The notes beneath the pieces are model-generated. The model did not search any database. It had not been told where the DNA came from and worked only from the letters and a program-made list of their open reading frames with translations. This document shows positions 1-8,659 of a stretch of 60,628 nt of DNA, one piece after another. Within the stretch, counting starts at the first letter, position 1, and every line of letters begins with the position of its first letter. Source of the stretch: Ruminococcus sp. (GTDB lineage: Bacteria; Bacillota; Clostridia; Oscillospirales; Ruminococcaceae); the NCBI RefSeq assembly GCF_024692365.1, contig NZ_JAILMR010000065.1:1-60628 (forward strand). The letters are read 5' to 3'. The position numbers and the translations under genes are program-made.

Positions 1-52
1 CACCGACACGGGGATTTTCAGTCCCCTGCTCTACCGACTGAGCTACAGAAGC
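1..52 (-). tRNA. tRNA-Phe (GAA), partial
   Basis: The minus strand reads GCTTCTG-TA-GCTC from the acceptor into the D-arm, then an anticodon arm GGGGACTGAAAATCCCC, which places anticodon GAA. The T-arm and 3' end lie beyond the window edge. It is the last visible gene of a tRNA cluster transcribed toward lower coordinates, 7 nt after tRNA-Asp. Confidence 0.93.
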
Positions 53-59
53 ATATAAG

Positions 60-133
60 CGACCCGGATGAGACTCGAACTCACGACCTCCGCCGTGACA
101 GGGCGGCGTTCTAACCAACTGAACTACCGGGCC
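60..133 (-). tRNA. tRNA-Asp (GTC)
   Basis: The acceptor stem GGCCCGG pairs with CCGGGTC (one G-U), discriminator G. The anticodon arm CCGCCCTGTCACGGCGG places anticodon GTC, and the T-loop GTTCGAGTC is standard. No CCA is encoded, because the bases beyond the discriminator are not CCA. It lies between tRNA-Val and tRNA-Phe in one minus-strand cluster. Confidence 0.96.
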
Positions 134-177
134 GTGTCAGAAAGTCGTGTGCAGAAGTTCTGCACACACCTGACTGA

Positions 178-250
178 TGGGGACTACAGGGCTCGAACCT
201 GTGACCCTCTGCTTGTAAGGCAGATGCTCTCCCAGCTGAGCTAAACCCCC
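178..250 (-). tRNA. tRNA-Val (TAC)
   Basis: The acceptor GGGGGTT pairs with AGTCCCC through two G-U pairs. The anticodon arm CTGCCTTACAAGCAG places anticodon TAC, and the T-loop is GGTTCGAGCC. CCA is not encoded. The 44-nt spacer to tRNA-Asp contains a hairpin (TGTGCAGAA-GTTCTGCACA, about 157-175), a possible processing signal. First gene behind the promoter at 307-335. Confidence 0.96.
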
Positions 251-306
251 ATATTCTTACCTGTGAAGTTCGTTTCGTTTTCGTTTCGTCCCTCACAACA
301 GTATCT

Positions 307-335
307 ATTATACACCATCAACCCCCATTTGTCAA
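307..335 (-). promoter_or_regulatory. Consensus promoter of the tRNA cluster
   Basis: On the minus strand TTGACA, a 17-nt spacer and TATAAT form a perfect sigma-A promoter about 50 nt upstream of tRNA-Val. This strength suits stable RNA genes. Confidence 0.85.
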
Positions 336-472
336 GAGGTTTTTCAAACTTTTTTTGAGTTTTTTTCACTTTGTAAAATCAGCCCTGCAAAAATCCAAAT
401 TTTTGAAAACTATTGCAGATTTTAAACAAATAAAAGCGTGATCTTACGCTGACGACCCTTTCAAAACCGCGC

Positions 473-502
473 AAAAAGGGCGGAGAATCATTTTCTCCGC
501 CC
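473..502 (-). terminator. Terminator of the GH5 cellulase gene
   Basis: The minus strand has GGGCGGAGAA, loop AATGA, TTCTCCGCCC and then TTTTTG, just after the cellulase stop codon. Confidence 0.85.
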
Positions 503-509
503 GTGATGG

Positions 510-2462
510 TTATTTCAGACCCTTTGCCTTTGAAAGATTTATGCCGTTCTTGCCGAGAGCTATCTTGTGGTCAAGTCCAACGAACTTGCCGCCCTCCTGC
601 CAGAGCACTTCCTTTACGAACTCGTACTTCTCTTCGTCCCATGTGGTGAAGTCGTCGAGGACAAGTCCGCCTGTGTCGCCTGAGTTTGCATTGAAGCACC
701 AGAAGGTGTGGTTCAGGTGGTTCTCCTTTATCAGCTGGCGCATATAAGTCATCCATGTGATGTTAGGCTCGGTCATAAAGCCGCCCCACTCGCCTATCAG
801 CAGGGGTGCGGTCTTGTCGGTGTAGATATACAGCCAGTTATCCTGCCAGCAGTCCTTTTTCAGGCTCTTGAAGTCGTAGCTGCCCTCGAACCAGGGCTGT
901 TCGTATACGGTAGGACCGTAATCATGGGGTGAATATACCAGCTTGTCCTGATGCTTTCCGAGGTCGATAGGATAATCCTTTACGCCGCGGAGATTTCCGC
1001 CCCACCAGTTGAAGTAGTAGTCCTCATTATCCTGCGATTTGTAATCGCCGTTCTTCTTGATGTTCTTGGGGTATATCTCAGTACCCTCTACCATTATAAG
1101 AACGTTGGGGTTCTTCGCCAGAACTTTCTTTGCAGCAGTTTCAGCAACGTACTTCCAGTTATTGTCAGTCTTGCTGTCGTTCCATATAGCCGCCTGATCG
1201 CCCTCGGCAGGCTTGCCGTGAGGTTCGTTTTTCAGGTCGAAAGCTATGATGGTATCGTTGTCCTTGTAGCGGTCAGCCAGCCATTCCAGCGCAGCATAGT
1301 ATTCCTTTGCGCTGACCCTGTCGGTGTACCACAGATTTGCATTGTGACCCGAAGCATCGGTGTTAGCCGAATGGATATCGGGCATTACCTTCATGCCGTT
1401 TTCTTCTGCCAGTTTCAGGAAATAGTCAAATATCTCCAGAGAGTTCATGGAGTTGAGTTCCTCATTGTAAGCGTTGTTGTAGTTCGCCTGAGGATACTCC
1501 CCTGCTGCCCACTGGTTTATCAGCTCGGCAGACATAGGCACACGTATCAGGTTGAAGCCATGGTCGGCTATCGCCTTGATGGTAGGCTCAAATTCGCTGT
1601 TCCACAGACCGTCAAAAGTATTGGTGCCTGTGTTGTAGCCGAACCAGTTAACACCTGTCAGCCAAACCTGCTTGCCGTTGGCATCAAGTATCTTGTTGCC
1701 GTCGGTATGCAGCCAGTCGTCGCCCTGCTCGGCATTCTTGGAACGCTTCAGCAGCTTCTTGACATCGACATCTTTCTTCTCGTTGTTGCCGCCGTTGTTA
1801 TTATTGTTATTATTGTTGCTGTTATTGTTATTGTTGTTCTGGCTGACCTTGCCCTTTTTCAGAGTGCAGTCAACGCCATTGAGCTTTGCAGACTTCACAT
1901 TCAGCGCACCGCCTGTACCGATATTGCAGCCCAGGGTCACAGAACCGCCCTTTGCGATATCGCCGTTGTACTCGGCATTGGTGATGGTGAGCTTATTGCC
2001 CTTTATGGTGAACGTGCCGTTCCAGCCGTCGCAGGATTTCAGGTCTGCAACTTCCAGTTCAAGCGTCCAGCCGCTTACAGCGTCATCACTGTAATTCGCA
2101 ACACCGATATCCAGACCGCTCATCTGCTTGCCGCTGTCTTCCCAGCCGTTTGTAGATGACCATGTTACAACATAGCCTTCCTTTTTTACATCGTCCTCTT
2201 TCTCAGCTTCGGAGTCTTCCTCCTCGCTTTCAGAGTCCTCTTCTTCCTCTTCTGCCTCGGAATCCTCTTCCACCTCTTCTTCAGATTCGCTTTCCTCAGC
2301 CTCGGAAGAAACGGTCTCCGACTTTTTCTTAGGTGAAGATGTCTTCCATGAATCATCGTTCTTGCCGCGATTTGTCACTACCAGCGCGATTATCAGTCCG
2401 ATGATGACCACGCCCATGGCAACAAAACCCGCGATGACCTTTTTTGAGATACCTCGGTTCAT
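510..2462 (-). CDS. Membrane-anchored GH5 endoglucanase with CBM2-like module
   Basis: Probable cellulase (beta-1,4-glucanase) held on the outer face of the membrane. The N-terminus has one hydrophobic segment (about residues 12-32) without an obvious cleavage site, then a strongly acidic Glu/Asp/Ser linker (about 45-95), a CBM2-like cellulose-binding module (about 97-205; SGWTLELEV, WNGTFTI), an Asn-rich linker, and a GH5 barrel (about 245-650). Counted from the upstream ATG at 2468, the likely acid/base is E415 in LKNEPHG and the nucleophile E560 in IGEWGG. I prefer the ATG at 2462: AAGGAG is only 1-2 nt from the ATG at 2468 but about 7 nt from this one, giving about 650 aa. Monocistronic, closed by a hairpin terminator. 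The subfamily looks like GH5_1 but was not tested. Confidence 0.93.
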   Translation of the reverse strand: MNRGISKKVIAGFVAMGVVIIGLIIALVVTNRGKNDDSWKTSSPKKKSETVSSEAEESESEEEVEEDSEAEEEEEDSESEEEDSEAEKEDDVKKEGYVVTWSSTNGWEDSGKQMSGLDIGVANYSDDAVSGWTLELEVADLKSCDGWNGTFTIKGNKLTITNAEYNGDIAKGGSVTLGCNIGTGGALNVKSAKLNGVDCTLKKGKVSQNNNNNNSNNNNNNNNGGNNEKKDVDVKKLLKRSKNAEQGDDWLHTDGNKILDANGKQVWLTGVNWFGYNTGTNTFDGLWNSEFEPTIKAIADHGFNLIRVPMSAELINQWAAGEYPQANYNNAYNEELNSMNSLEIFDYFLKLAEENGMKVMPDIHSANTDASGHNANLWYTDRVSAKEYYAALEWLADRYKDNDTIIAFDLKNEPHGKPAEGDQAAIWNDSKTDNNWKYVAETAAKKVLAKNPNVLIMVEGTEIYPKNIKKNGDYKSQDNEDYYFNWWGGNLRGVKDYPIDLGKHQDKLVYSPHDYGPTVYEQPWFEGSYDFKSLKKDCWQDNWLYIYTDKTAPLLIGEWGGFMTEPNITWMTYMRQLIKENHLNHTFWCFNANSGDTGGLVLDDFTTWDEEKYEFVKEVLWQEGGKFVGLDHKIALGKNGINLSKAKGLK

Positions 2463-2468
2463 TTCCAT

Positions 2469-2776
2469 TCTCCTTACATAAAAATATTACACCATATCCC
2501 TTTAGCATAAAAATACTTTAACGTACTGATTATAGCACATTTCGTTTGGGTTGTAAAGATGTCCGCAGGAAGATTTTGCCATCATTTGTCGGACTTTCGT
2601 GCATAATTGGCTAACTTAATATATGCACATTATATAATGTAAAAATATTCACCCGTATCACCTGCCCTCAATAGTAGGAATAGCCGTATCTAACAGGATA
2701 AAATACACACAAATCCATATAAATTACCCCGATTTATAAACAAGCCTACAAAATTATATATGTCATAAAAAATACA
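2469..2776. other. AT-rich intergenic region, nothing further recognised
   Basis: Between the divergent cellulase and SulP genes. It is AT-rich. Apart from the SulP promoter and leader annotated separately I see no ORF, tRNA or clear repeat here. A cellulase promoter must lie within the first part (short TATA-like stretches around 2490-2535), but I cannot fix a good -35. Confidence 0.4.
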
Positions 2777-2805
2777 TTGAAATCCGTATATTATAGTAGT
2801 ATAAT
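2777..2805 (+). promoter_or_regulatory. Promoter of the SulP gene
   Basis: TTGAAA, 17-nt spacer, TATAAT. Predicted transcription start near 2812 leaves a leader of about 95 nt that carries the stem/ATGACCAT element at 2838-2887. Confidence 0.75.
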
Positions 2806-2837
2806 GTAAAAGCTGTGCCGTTTTGGCATGGATTATT

Positions 2838-2887
2838 TTGGCTGTCCGCTCAGCACGCCAATCTCAGCGGAATGACCATGTAAAATT
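2838..2887 (+). promoter_or_regulatory. Stem + ATGACCAT leader element, copy A
   Basis: TCCGCT (2845-2850) pairs with AGCGGA (2866-2871), followed at once by ATGACCATG and TAAAAT. TTGGC (2838-2842) can also pair with GCCAA (2857-2861), which would make an H-type pseudoknot. The same arrangement stands before the genes at 20098 and 21470. Function unknown; an RNA switch or an operator are both possible. ATG ACC ATG TAA could also be read as a 3-codon leader peptide. Confidence 0.5.
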
Positions 2888-2905
2888 ATAGGGAGATGAA
2901 ATGAT

Positions 2906-4603
2906 TTGGAGCAGGCCGCAAAAAAGCCTACCGAAGTAAAGTTGAAACCAAAGCTTTTCTCGGTAATGAAAAACTATTCAAAAGCACAGTTCGCAAATGA
3001 TGTTATCGCAGGTGTTATCGTGGCGATAATCGCTCTGCCGCTTTCAATCGCTCTGGCACTGGCATCAGGCGTTGGCCCCGAACAGGGTCTGTACACCGCC
3101 ATCGTTGCAGGATTCATCGTATCTTTTCTGGGCGGAAGCCGTGTGCAGATAGCAGGTCCTACCGCGGCATTCGCGACTATCGTCGCAGGCATCGTCGCCA
3201 AGGACGGTATGTCAGGACTGATGATATCCGCCATAATGGCAGGTATCATAATGATAGTTATGGGATTCTGCAGATTCGGCAGTCTTATAAAGTATATCCC
3301 CGGCACGATAACCGCGGGCTTCACCTTTGGTATCGCCGTGACAATTGTTATCGGTCAGGTGAAGGACTTCATGGGTCTGACTTTTTCAAGTTCACCCATT
3401 GAGACCACCGATAAGATACTGGAGATCGGCAGAAGCATCACCACCCTAAACTGGCAGGCACTTGTGATCGGTCTGGTATCGCTGGCTGTGCTGATACTGT
3501 GGCCTAAAAAGCTGGATAAGATACCCGCTTCGCTGATAGCTGTACTGCTTTGCTCGGCAATAGTAAAGCTTGGCGATGTAAAGGTGAACACCATCGGCGA
3601 CCTCTATACTATTTCCTCGGCACTGCCCAAGGTAACAGTTCCCGAGCTGAATTTCGCGCAGATAAAGGCTATGGTGCCCAACGCATTCACCATCGCTCTG
3701 CTGGCTTCTGTTGAATCACTGCTTTCCTGCGTTGTTGCTGACGGTATGATCGGTTCAAAGCACCGCTCCAACATGGAACTCATCGCACAGGGCGCCGCAA
3801 ATATCGGCTCTGCACTGTTCGGCGGTATTCCCGCAACAGGCGCTATCGCAAGAACAGCCGCTAACGTAAAGAACGGCGGCAGAACTCCTGTTTCCGGTAT
3901 GATACACTCGGTAGTTCTTCTGGGCGTACTTGTCGCTCTGATGCCTTATGCGTCCCTGATACCCATGCCCACCATCGCCGCTATACTGTTTATAGTAGCA
4001 TATAATATGTGCGGCTGGAAAAATATCCGCGATATGATAAAGACCGCTCCCAAGAGCGATATCGCTGTTCTGGTACTCACCATCGTGCTGACTGTTGTTT
4101 TCGACCTTGTTGTAGCTATCGGCGTAGGCATGGTAGCGGCTTCAATGCTCTTTATGAAGCGTATGGCTGACGTTACCGAGGCTCACACATGGATAGATGT
4201 TGACGATGAGGACACCGACCCCGACAATATCCTGCTGAAGCGTATCCCCGCGAATACCCGCGTATTCGAGATAAACGGACCCATGTTCTTTGCGGCAGCC
4301 GACAAGTTCGGCTACATGATGGACGATAAGGATATCGACGTTCTCGTTATCAGAATGAGAAACGTTCCCGCAATAGACGCATCGGGCGTTGCATCGCTCT
4401 CCGACGTTGTAAACCGCTGTGCAAAGCACAATGTAAACGTAGTATTCTCCCACGTAAACGAACAGCCCATGCACGCCATGGAAAAGGCTGGTCTTGTTGA
4501 AACACTGGGCAAGGAAAACTTCTGCGACCATATAGATACCGCCCTGCTGCGTGCTGAGACTATCGAGAATAGTATCAAAGCAGCTTCGGCGCAAGTAAGC
4601 TGA
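2906..4603 (+). CDS. SulP/SLC26 family anion transporter with STAS domain
   Basis: Inner-membrane anion permease of the SulP family (sulfate or bicarbonate in characterised members; substrate here unknown). It begins with a soluble stretch, then the SulP signature region VIAGVIVAIIALPLSIALAL near residue 35, a core of about 12-14 membrane segments to about residue 415, and a C-terminal STAS domain (about 445-550, with DVLVIRMRNVPAIDASG). Length 565 aa fits the family. The start is TTG at 2906, 10 nt after GGGAG; the nearby ATG at 2901 is out of frame and stops after 12 codons. Single gene with its own promoter, a leader carrying the conserved stem/ATGACCAT element, and a terminator at 4619. 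Confidence 0.92.
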   Translation: MEQAAKKPTEVKLKPKLFSVMKNYSKAQFANDVIAGVIVAIIALPLSIALALASGVGPEQGLYTAIVAGFIVSFLGGSRVQIAGPTAAFATIVAGIVAKDGMSGLMISAIMAGIIMIVMGFCRFGSLIKYIPGTITAGFTFGIAVTIVIGQVKDFMGLTFSSSPIETTDKILEIGRSITTLNWQALVIGLVSLAVLILWPKKLDKIPASLIAVLLCSAIVKLGDVKVNTIGDLYTISSALPKVTVPELNFAQIKAMVPNAFTIALLASVESLLSCVVADGMIGSKHRSNMELIAQGAANIGSALFGGIPATGAIARTAANVKNGGRTPVSGMIHSVVLLGVLVALMPYASLIPMPTIAAILFIVAYNMCGWKNIRDMIKTAPKSDIAVLVLTIVLTVVFDLVVAIGVGMVAASMLFMKRMADVTEAHTWIDVDDEDTDPDNILLKRIPANTRVFEINGPMFFAAADKFGYMMDDKDIDVLVIRMRNVPAIDASGVASLSDVVNRCAKHNVNVVFSHVNEQPMHAMEKAGLVETLGKENFCDHIDTALLRAETIENSIKAASAQVS

Positions 4604-4618
4604 AAATTATGTAAACCG

Positions 4619-4656
4619 CGCCCCGCACGATGCACACAGCACCATGCGGGGCGTTT
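4619..4656 (+). terminator. Terminator between SulP and the PoNi gene
   Basis: CGCCCCGCA pairs with TGCGGGGCG around a 17-nt loop and is followed by a short T-rich run. It separates convergent genes. Confidence 0.7.
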
Positions 4657-4673
4657 CGTATATATACAGACTC

Positions 4674-5351
4674 TCAGATAAAATGCACCAGATCATAAGG
4701 ATAATACTGTTCATTTTGCAGATCATCGTCAGCAAGACCAAGTCTTTTAGCGACCGCGCCTGCTTCAAAGCACCAGTAGCCGTAATAAAGATTATCATCA
4801 GTTATCTTGTGAGTATCATACCATGAACTCGACCGACTGCCCTTATACCAGCCGCGGAGATACTTTATCAAAGCTTCTCTGTCCTTCTCCGTTATGCTTT
4901 TTACCAGATTTTTATAGTGGCGCGGGAAAGATATCTTACTGTCATCATACTCGATTTCAGCACCTGATAGGACAAAATCAATGAGATAGTCGTAGGTGTC
5001 GCTCTCCATCAGTTTATCCCTGATTTTTGCCAGTGTCGCACCGTCAAGCCCAAGCAGATACGCCAGCGATGCAAAACACAGGTTATCTTCATATATGCCG
5101 CCGTCCCATGAACTGCAAAACATTTCTGTCATGGCTTCAAATTCCTGCCTGACAACTTCAAGATCATCGCCCCGTGAATACTTCGCAATGATGACACCAA
5201 GCTTTATCAGCAGTATCTCATCTTCTATCGAATCTATCCTGTCCTCTTCGATCTCGCCGTCTGCTATGCTGTCCTCAAACATCTGGATATCTTCAAGTTC
5301 CTCTTCAATAAAAGTATCAAAGTATTCCTTATCCCGCAAATTATCTCTCAT
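4674..5351 (-). CDS. PoNi-like (DUF1910/DUF1911) immunity protein, orphan
   Basis: 225 aa soluble protein resembling PoNi/DUF1911 immunity proteins, which neutralise PoNe-type DNase toxins of polymorphic toxin systems. The diagnostic C-terminus is clear: a Trp-rich helix (WYKGSRSSSWYDTH), DDNLYYGYWCFEAGAVAKRL and the end motif YYPYDLVHF. The N-terminal half is acidic and helical. AAAGGAG lies 11 nt before the ATG. No toxin gene is adjacent: the neighbours are SulP (convergent) and a divergent AEC carrier. It may be an acquired immunity gene against competitors' toxins (inference from the absence of a toxin). Confidence 0.8.
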   Translation of the reverse strand: MRDNLRDKEYFDTFIEEELEDIQMFEDSIADGEIEEDRIDSIEDEILLIKLGVIIAKYSRGDDLEVVRQEFEAMTEMFCSSWDGGIYEDNLCFASLAYLLGLDGATLAKIRDKLMESDTYDYLIDFVLSGAEIEYDDSKISFPRHYKNLVKSITEKDREALIKYLRGWYKGSRSSSWYDTHKITDDNLYYGYWCFEAGAVAKRLGLADDDLQNEQYYPYDLVHFI

Positions 5352-5561
5352 CGGTGTTCTCTCTCCTTTACTGCGAAGTTTAGTCTGCTTTTACCCGAAA
5401 TTATAACATATACGGTTCAGAAAAGCAAGCGCGTATTTCCAGAAAATATCAAAAATACCAATAAAATATTCACATAAAAAATTTATACTGATGAAGTGAT
5501 ACTATTTTAAGGAGGGCTATTTACGGGAGCAGGAGCAGTTATACTTAAACAGATAGTCATA

Positions 5562-6440
5562 ATGTTCATTATACTCATCATCGGACTTGGGTGCAGCATG
5601 AAAGGGCTTATCACCAAAGAGGGCAACAAACAGCTTTCAAAGGTGGCGTTGTATATCGTCAACCCGCTGCTGATATTCATGTCCTACCAGAGCGAGTACA
5701 GCAGCCGTTTGCTGAAAGGTCTGCTGTGGTCATTCCTGCTGTCGGGAATTTCCTTTGGCGTGATGATATTGCTTTCAACGCTTTTGATAAGCAAAAAACG
5801 CCCCGAACATTCGCTGGAGCGTTTCTCTGCGGTGTATTCAAACTGCGGATTCATCGGCATACCGCTGATAAGGGGCATTTACGGCGATGAGGGCGTGCTT
5901 TACCTCACGGCGTACATCACACTTTTCAATATCCTTGTGTGGACACACGGCTACATGACGATGAAAGAGAGCCGCGATTTCAAATCATTCATAAAGGCGG
6001 CGACTTCACCTTCCGTTATCGCGGTATTTGTGGGACTTCTCTTCTACCTAACCCAGATACGTCTGCCCGAAATACTGCACACATCTTTGCAGTACATCTC
6101 GGATATGAACACTCCCCTCGCCATGCTGATAGCAGGCTCTGCAGCGGCACAGACGAACGTGCTGAAAGCCTTAAAAAACAAAGGGCTTTACATGGTCTGC
6201 GCCTACAAACTGCTTCTTCTGCCAATCGTCGCATTCGGGCTGGTGCATTTCCTGCCCGCGCCCCATATGGTGAAAATGGTAGTGCTGATAGCTTCTGCCT
6301 GCCCTGTTGCCACAACAGGCACAATGTTCGCGATACAGTTCGACAAAAATCCCGAGCGATGCTCCGAATTTTTCGCCGTGACTACCCTGCTGAGCGGATT
6401 GACGCTCCCGCTGGTGACAATGCTGGGCGAGATGTTCTGA
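5562..6440 (+). CDS. AEC-family (auxin efflux carrier-like) transporter
   Basis: Membrane transporter of the AEC family (organic anion, malate or amino-acid-like substrates in other members; substrate unknown). About 8-10 hydrophobic segments; typical AEC features include GLGCSMKGLITKEG near the start and a C-terminal HFLPAPHMVKMVVLIASACPV region. The first ATG gives 292 aa, but the frame is open further upstream and reads GAGAVILKQIVIMF, which matches the usual AEC N-terminus. AAGGAGGG at 5509-5516 sits 6 nt before an in-frame ACG (5523), so the natural product is probably about 305 aa from a non-standard or mutated start. Closed by the hairpin at 6465. Confidence 0.88.
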   Translation: MFIILIIGLGCSMKGLITKEGNKQLSKVALYIVNPLLIFMSYQSEYSSRLLKGLLWSFLLSGISFGVMILLSTLLISKKRPEHSLERFSAVYSNCGFIGIPLIRGIYGDEGVLYLTAYITLFNILVWTHGYMTMKESRDFKSFIKAATSPSVIAVFVGLLFYLTQIRLPEILHTSLQYISDMNTPLAMLIAGSAAAQTNVLKALKNKGLYMVCAYKLLLLPIVAFGLVHFLPAPHMVKMVVLIASACPVATTGTMFAIQFDKNPERCSEFFAVTTLLSGLTLPLVTMLGEMF

Positions 6441-6464
6441 TGATTATTCAAATAGATACAAAAT

Positions 6465-6500
6465 GCGGGGACAGCCTACTGACTGTCCCCGCTTATTATT
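6465..6500. terminator. Bidirectional terminator between AEC and PFK genes
   Basis: GCGGGGACAG (6465-6474) pairs perfectly with CTGTCCCCGC (6483-6492), flanked by A-rich and T-rich tracts. It serves two convergent genes. Confidence 0.8.
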
Positions 6501-6505
6501 TGCTG

Positions 6506-7708
6506 TTATTTAAGCTTGAAGTGAACGGGCATACCGTTCTTCATAGCTATCTTGACTTCGCCCTGAATGAGGGGCAGGAAGTATTTAATCGCCTCAGTGG
6601 TGATATCGTTGCGGGCGTGGTTCACCCACTCTTTTGGGAAGAATTTCTCCTTGTTTGCCACCTTTGAAGCATCAGTAGTCTCAACAGTTATAACATAAGG
6701 AACATCGCTCAGACGCTTGAAGTATACCATCTTGCCCGATTCCCCTGCAAGAGCACGCTTGACACCCTCACTGCCGATAAGCTCAGCTTCGTCGATATCG
6801 GTCTTGGAGCAGATGTGTGAAGAACATCTCTGCATAACGTTAAGTTCGATAGAGCGTACTTTACAGCCAATCCTGTCCTTTACCAGCTGTTCAAGGGTCT
6901 TGCCGATACCTGAAAGATACTCATGACCGAAGTTGTCTACCACGATATCCTTTCTGTTCTCTTCGGGAATGCGCACACCCTCGGATACAGCCACGATAAC
7001 AGCCTTGTGCTTTGCCTGCATAATGCGGACATCTTCAAGGAACTTGTCAGCGTCAAGGTCACATTCGGGGAGATATATCAGGTGGGGAGCAATTTCGTCG
7101 TTAGCCCTCAGCACACAGGTAGAAGCTGTCAGCCAGCCTGCGTGTCTGCCCATTATCTCGATGATAGTTACAGAATCCACCGAATATACCGAGCTGTCGC
7201 GGATTATCTCCTGAACGGTAGCCGCAACATACTTAGCCGCAGAACCAAATCCGGGAGTATGGTCTGTAACAGGAAGATCGTTGTCTATAGTCTTCGGGAT
7301 ACCTATCACCTTGATATCAGAACCCACCGATTTCAGATATACCGAAAGCTTGTCCACCGTATCCATCGAATCGTTACCGCCTATGTAGAAAAAGGCTTCG
7401 ATACGATGCTTTTCAAGATTCGTCTTTATCTTGTTATAGACCTCGTCATCTTCGTCAGCAGCGGGCAACTTGTATCTGCACGAACCGAGTACTGTGGAGG
7501 GCGTCTGCCTTAAAAGCTCCATATCCTCATTTGACCTTATCACCATTTTAAGGTCGATGAGCTCGTCCTTGATCATGCCCTCGATACCGTTGATAGAACC
7601 GAAAACAGCATCTATCGCGGGAGTTTTCAGCGCTTCCTTGAATACCCCTACCAAGGATGCGTTGATAGCACAGGTCGGTCCACCCGACTGAGCAACTGCA
7701 ATATTCAT
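6506..7708 (-). CDS. PPi-type 6-phosphofructokinase
   Basis: Phosphorylates fructose 6-phosphate in glycolysis; the residues suggest pyrophosphate rather than ATP as donor. Seen: an N-terminal nucleotide/PPi loop AQSGGPTCAINAS, GGNDSMDT, IPKTIDNDLP (Lys in place of the Gly of ATP-PFKs), and IEIMGRHAGWLTA (substrate binding). 400 aa from ATG 7708, which has GGAGG 7 nt upstream; an upstream in-frame start at 7729 would add seven residues ahead of the RBS and is rejected. Cytoplasmic, single gene, convergent with the AEC gene. Donor specificity is inference from motifs. Confidence 0.92.
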   Translation of the reverse strand: MNIAVAQSGGPTCAINASLVGVFKEALKTPAIDAVFGSINGIEGMIKDELIDLKMVIRSNEDMELLRQTPSTVLGSCRYKLPAADEDDEVYNKIKTNLEKHRIEAFFYIGGNDSMDTVDKLSVYLKSVGSDIKVIGIPKTIDNDLPVTDHTPGFGSAAKYVAATVQEIIRDSSVYSVDSVTIIEIMGRHAGWLTASTCVLRANDEIAPHLIYLPECDLDADKFLEDVRIMQAKHKAVIVAVSEGVRIPEENRKDIVVDNFGHEYLSGIGKTLEQLVKDRIGCKVRSIELNVMQRCSSHICSKTDIDEAELIGSEGVKRALAGESGKMVYFKRLSDVPYVITVETTDASKVANKEKFFPKEWVNHARNDITTEAIKYFLPLIQGEVKIAMKNGMPVHFKLK

Positions 7709-7958
7709 TTGTATACCTCCGTATAACACCTTATTTTAGCGGACACCACTCCGCTTTCCAAGAAAATTATAACACATTTGGCTTTCAAATAAAATAGAGA
7801 ATTTCAAATTTTAATAATCTTTTCAGTTTTTCACAAAAATTTGTATTGTCACTAACGGCAAGATATAAATATTTACCGTAAAACAGCGCATCATGGGAGT
7901 ATTCGCCAATTTGCGAAAAATTTAATGCTAATAATTTTTAAAAAGTTTTTTAAAAGAC

Positions 7959-7987
7959 TTGAAATGGAGCGCGAAATATGGTATGAT
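7959..7987 (+). promoter_or_regulatory. Promoter of the efp operon
   Basis: TTGAAA, 17-nt spacer, TATGAT. Predicted start near 7994, 60 nt before the efp start codon. The AT-rich stretch 7730-7958 upstream shows nothing else that I can identify. Confidence 0.7.
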
Positions 7988-8056
7988 TATCATATGTAAA
8001 TGTGCAAATGTGATTTGGACAAATATTTTCAAGAAAATAAATGGAGGTACTTAAAT

Positions 8057-8614
8057 ATGGTAACAGCCGGCGATTTCAGAAATGGTATGACTTTTGAAGA
8101 GGAAGGCAACGTAATGCAGATCGTTGAATTCCAGCACGTTAAGCCCGGTAAAGGCGCAGCTTTCGTAAGAGCAAAGGTAAAGAACGTAATTACAGGTTCT
8201 GTAATTGAAAAGACATACAACCCCACAGCAAAGTTCCCTACTGCTTACGTTGAGAGAAAGGATATGGAATATTCTTACAGCGACGGCGATCTCTACTACT
8301 TCATGGACGCAGAGACTTTCGAGCTGATCCCCGTAAACAAGAGCGAGCTTTCCGACAACTTCAAGTTCGTTAAGGAGAACATGGTATGTAAGATCCTTTC
8401 TTACAAGGGTCAGGTATTCGGCGTTGAGCCTCCTTTCTTTGTAGACCTCGAGGTTACAGAGACAGAGCCCGGCGAGAAGGGCAACACTGCTACAAACGCT
8501 ACAAAGCCTGCAACTGTTGAGACAGGCGCCGAGATCAGAGTTCCTCTGTTCATCAACACCGGCGACAGAATCAGGATCGACACACGTACCTGCGAGTACA
8601 TGGAGCGTGCATAA
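8057..8614 (+). CDS. efp: Translation elongation factor P
   Basis: EF-P rescues ribosomes stalled at polyproline stretches. 185 aa in the usual three beta-barrel arrangement: KOW-like N-terminus ([27 protein letters not shown], where Lys in KPGKG is the tip residue), an OB domain in the middle, and the C-terminal signature region [22 protein letters not shown] 8057 is chosen because GGAGG lies 9 nt upstream and the protein begins as in the family; the frame is open 19 codons further upstream without a better RBS. It is followed 45 nt later by a CD1247-like gene, a neighbourhood seen in Clostridia. Confidence 0.97.
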   Translation: MVTAGDFRNGMTFEEEGNVMQIVEFQHVKPGKGAAFVRAKVKNVITGSVIEKTYNPTAKFPTAYVERKDMEYSYSDGDLYYFMDAETFELIPVNKSELSDNFKFVKENMVCKILSYKGQVFGVEPPFFVDLEVTETEPGEKGNTATNATKPATVETGAEIRVPLFINTGDRIRIDTRTCEYMERA

Positions 8615-8659
8615 GGCACAACCAACAAGTCATTATCTGTGAAAAGGAGGGCGGCTGTA

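Noticed and set aside
134..177. Small RNA gene between tRNA-Val and tRNA-Asp
   Set aside because: Only a short hairpin in a 44-nt spacer; better explained as processing structure.
951..2159. Long plus-strand open frame of about 400 codons opposite the cellulase gene
   Set aside because: It is antisense to a clear GH5/CBM2 protein, has low-complexity Val/Ile/Leu content created by the acidic and Asn repeats, and no RBS.
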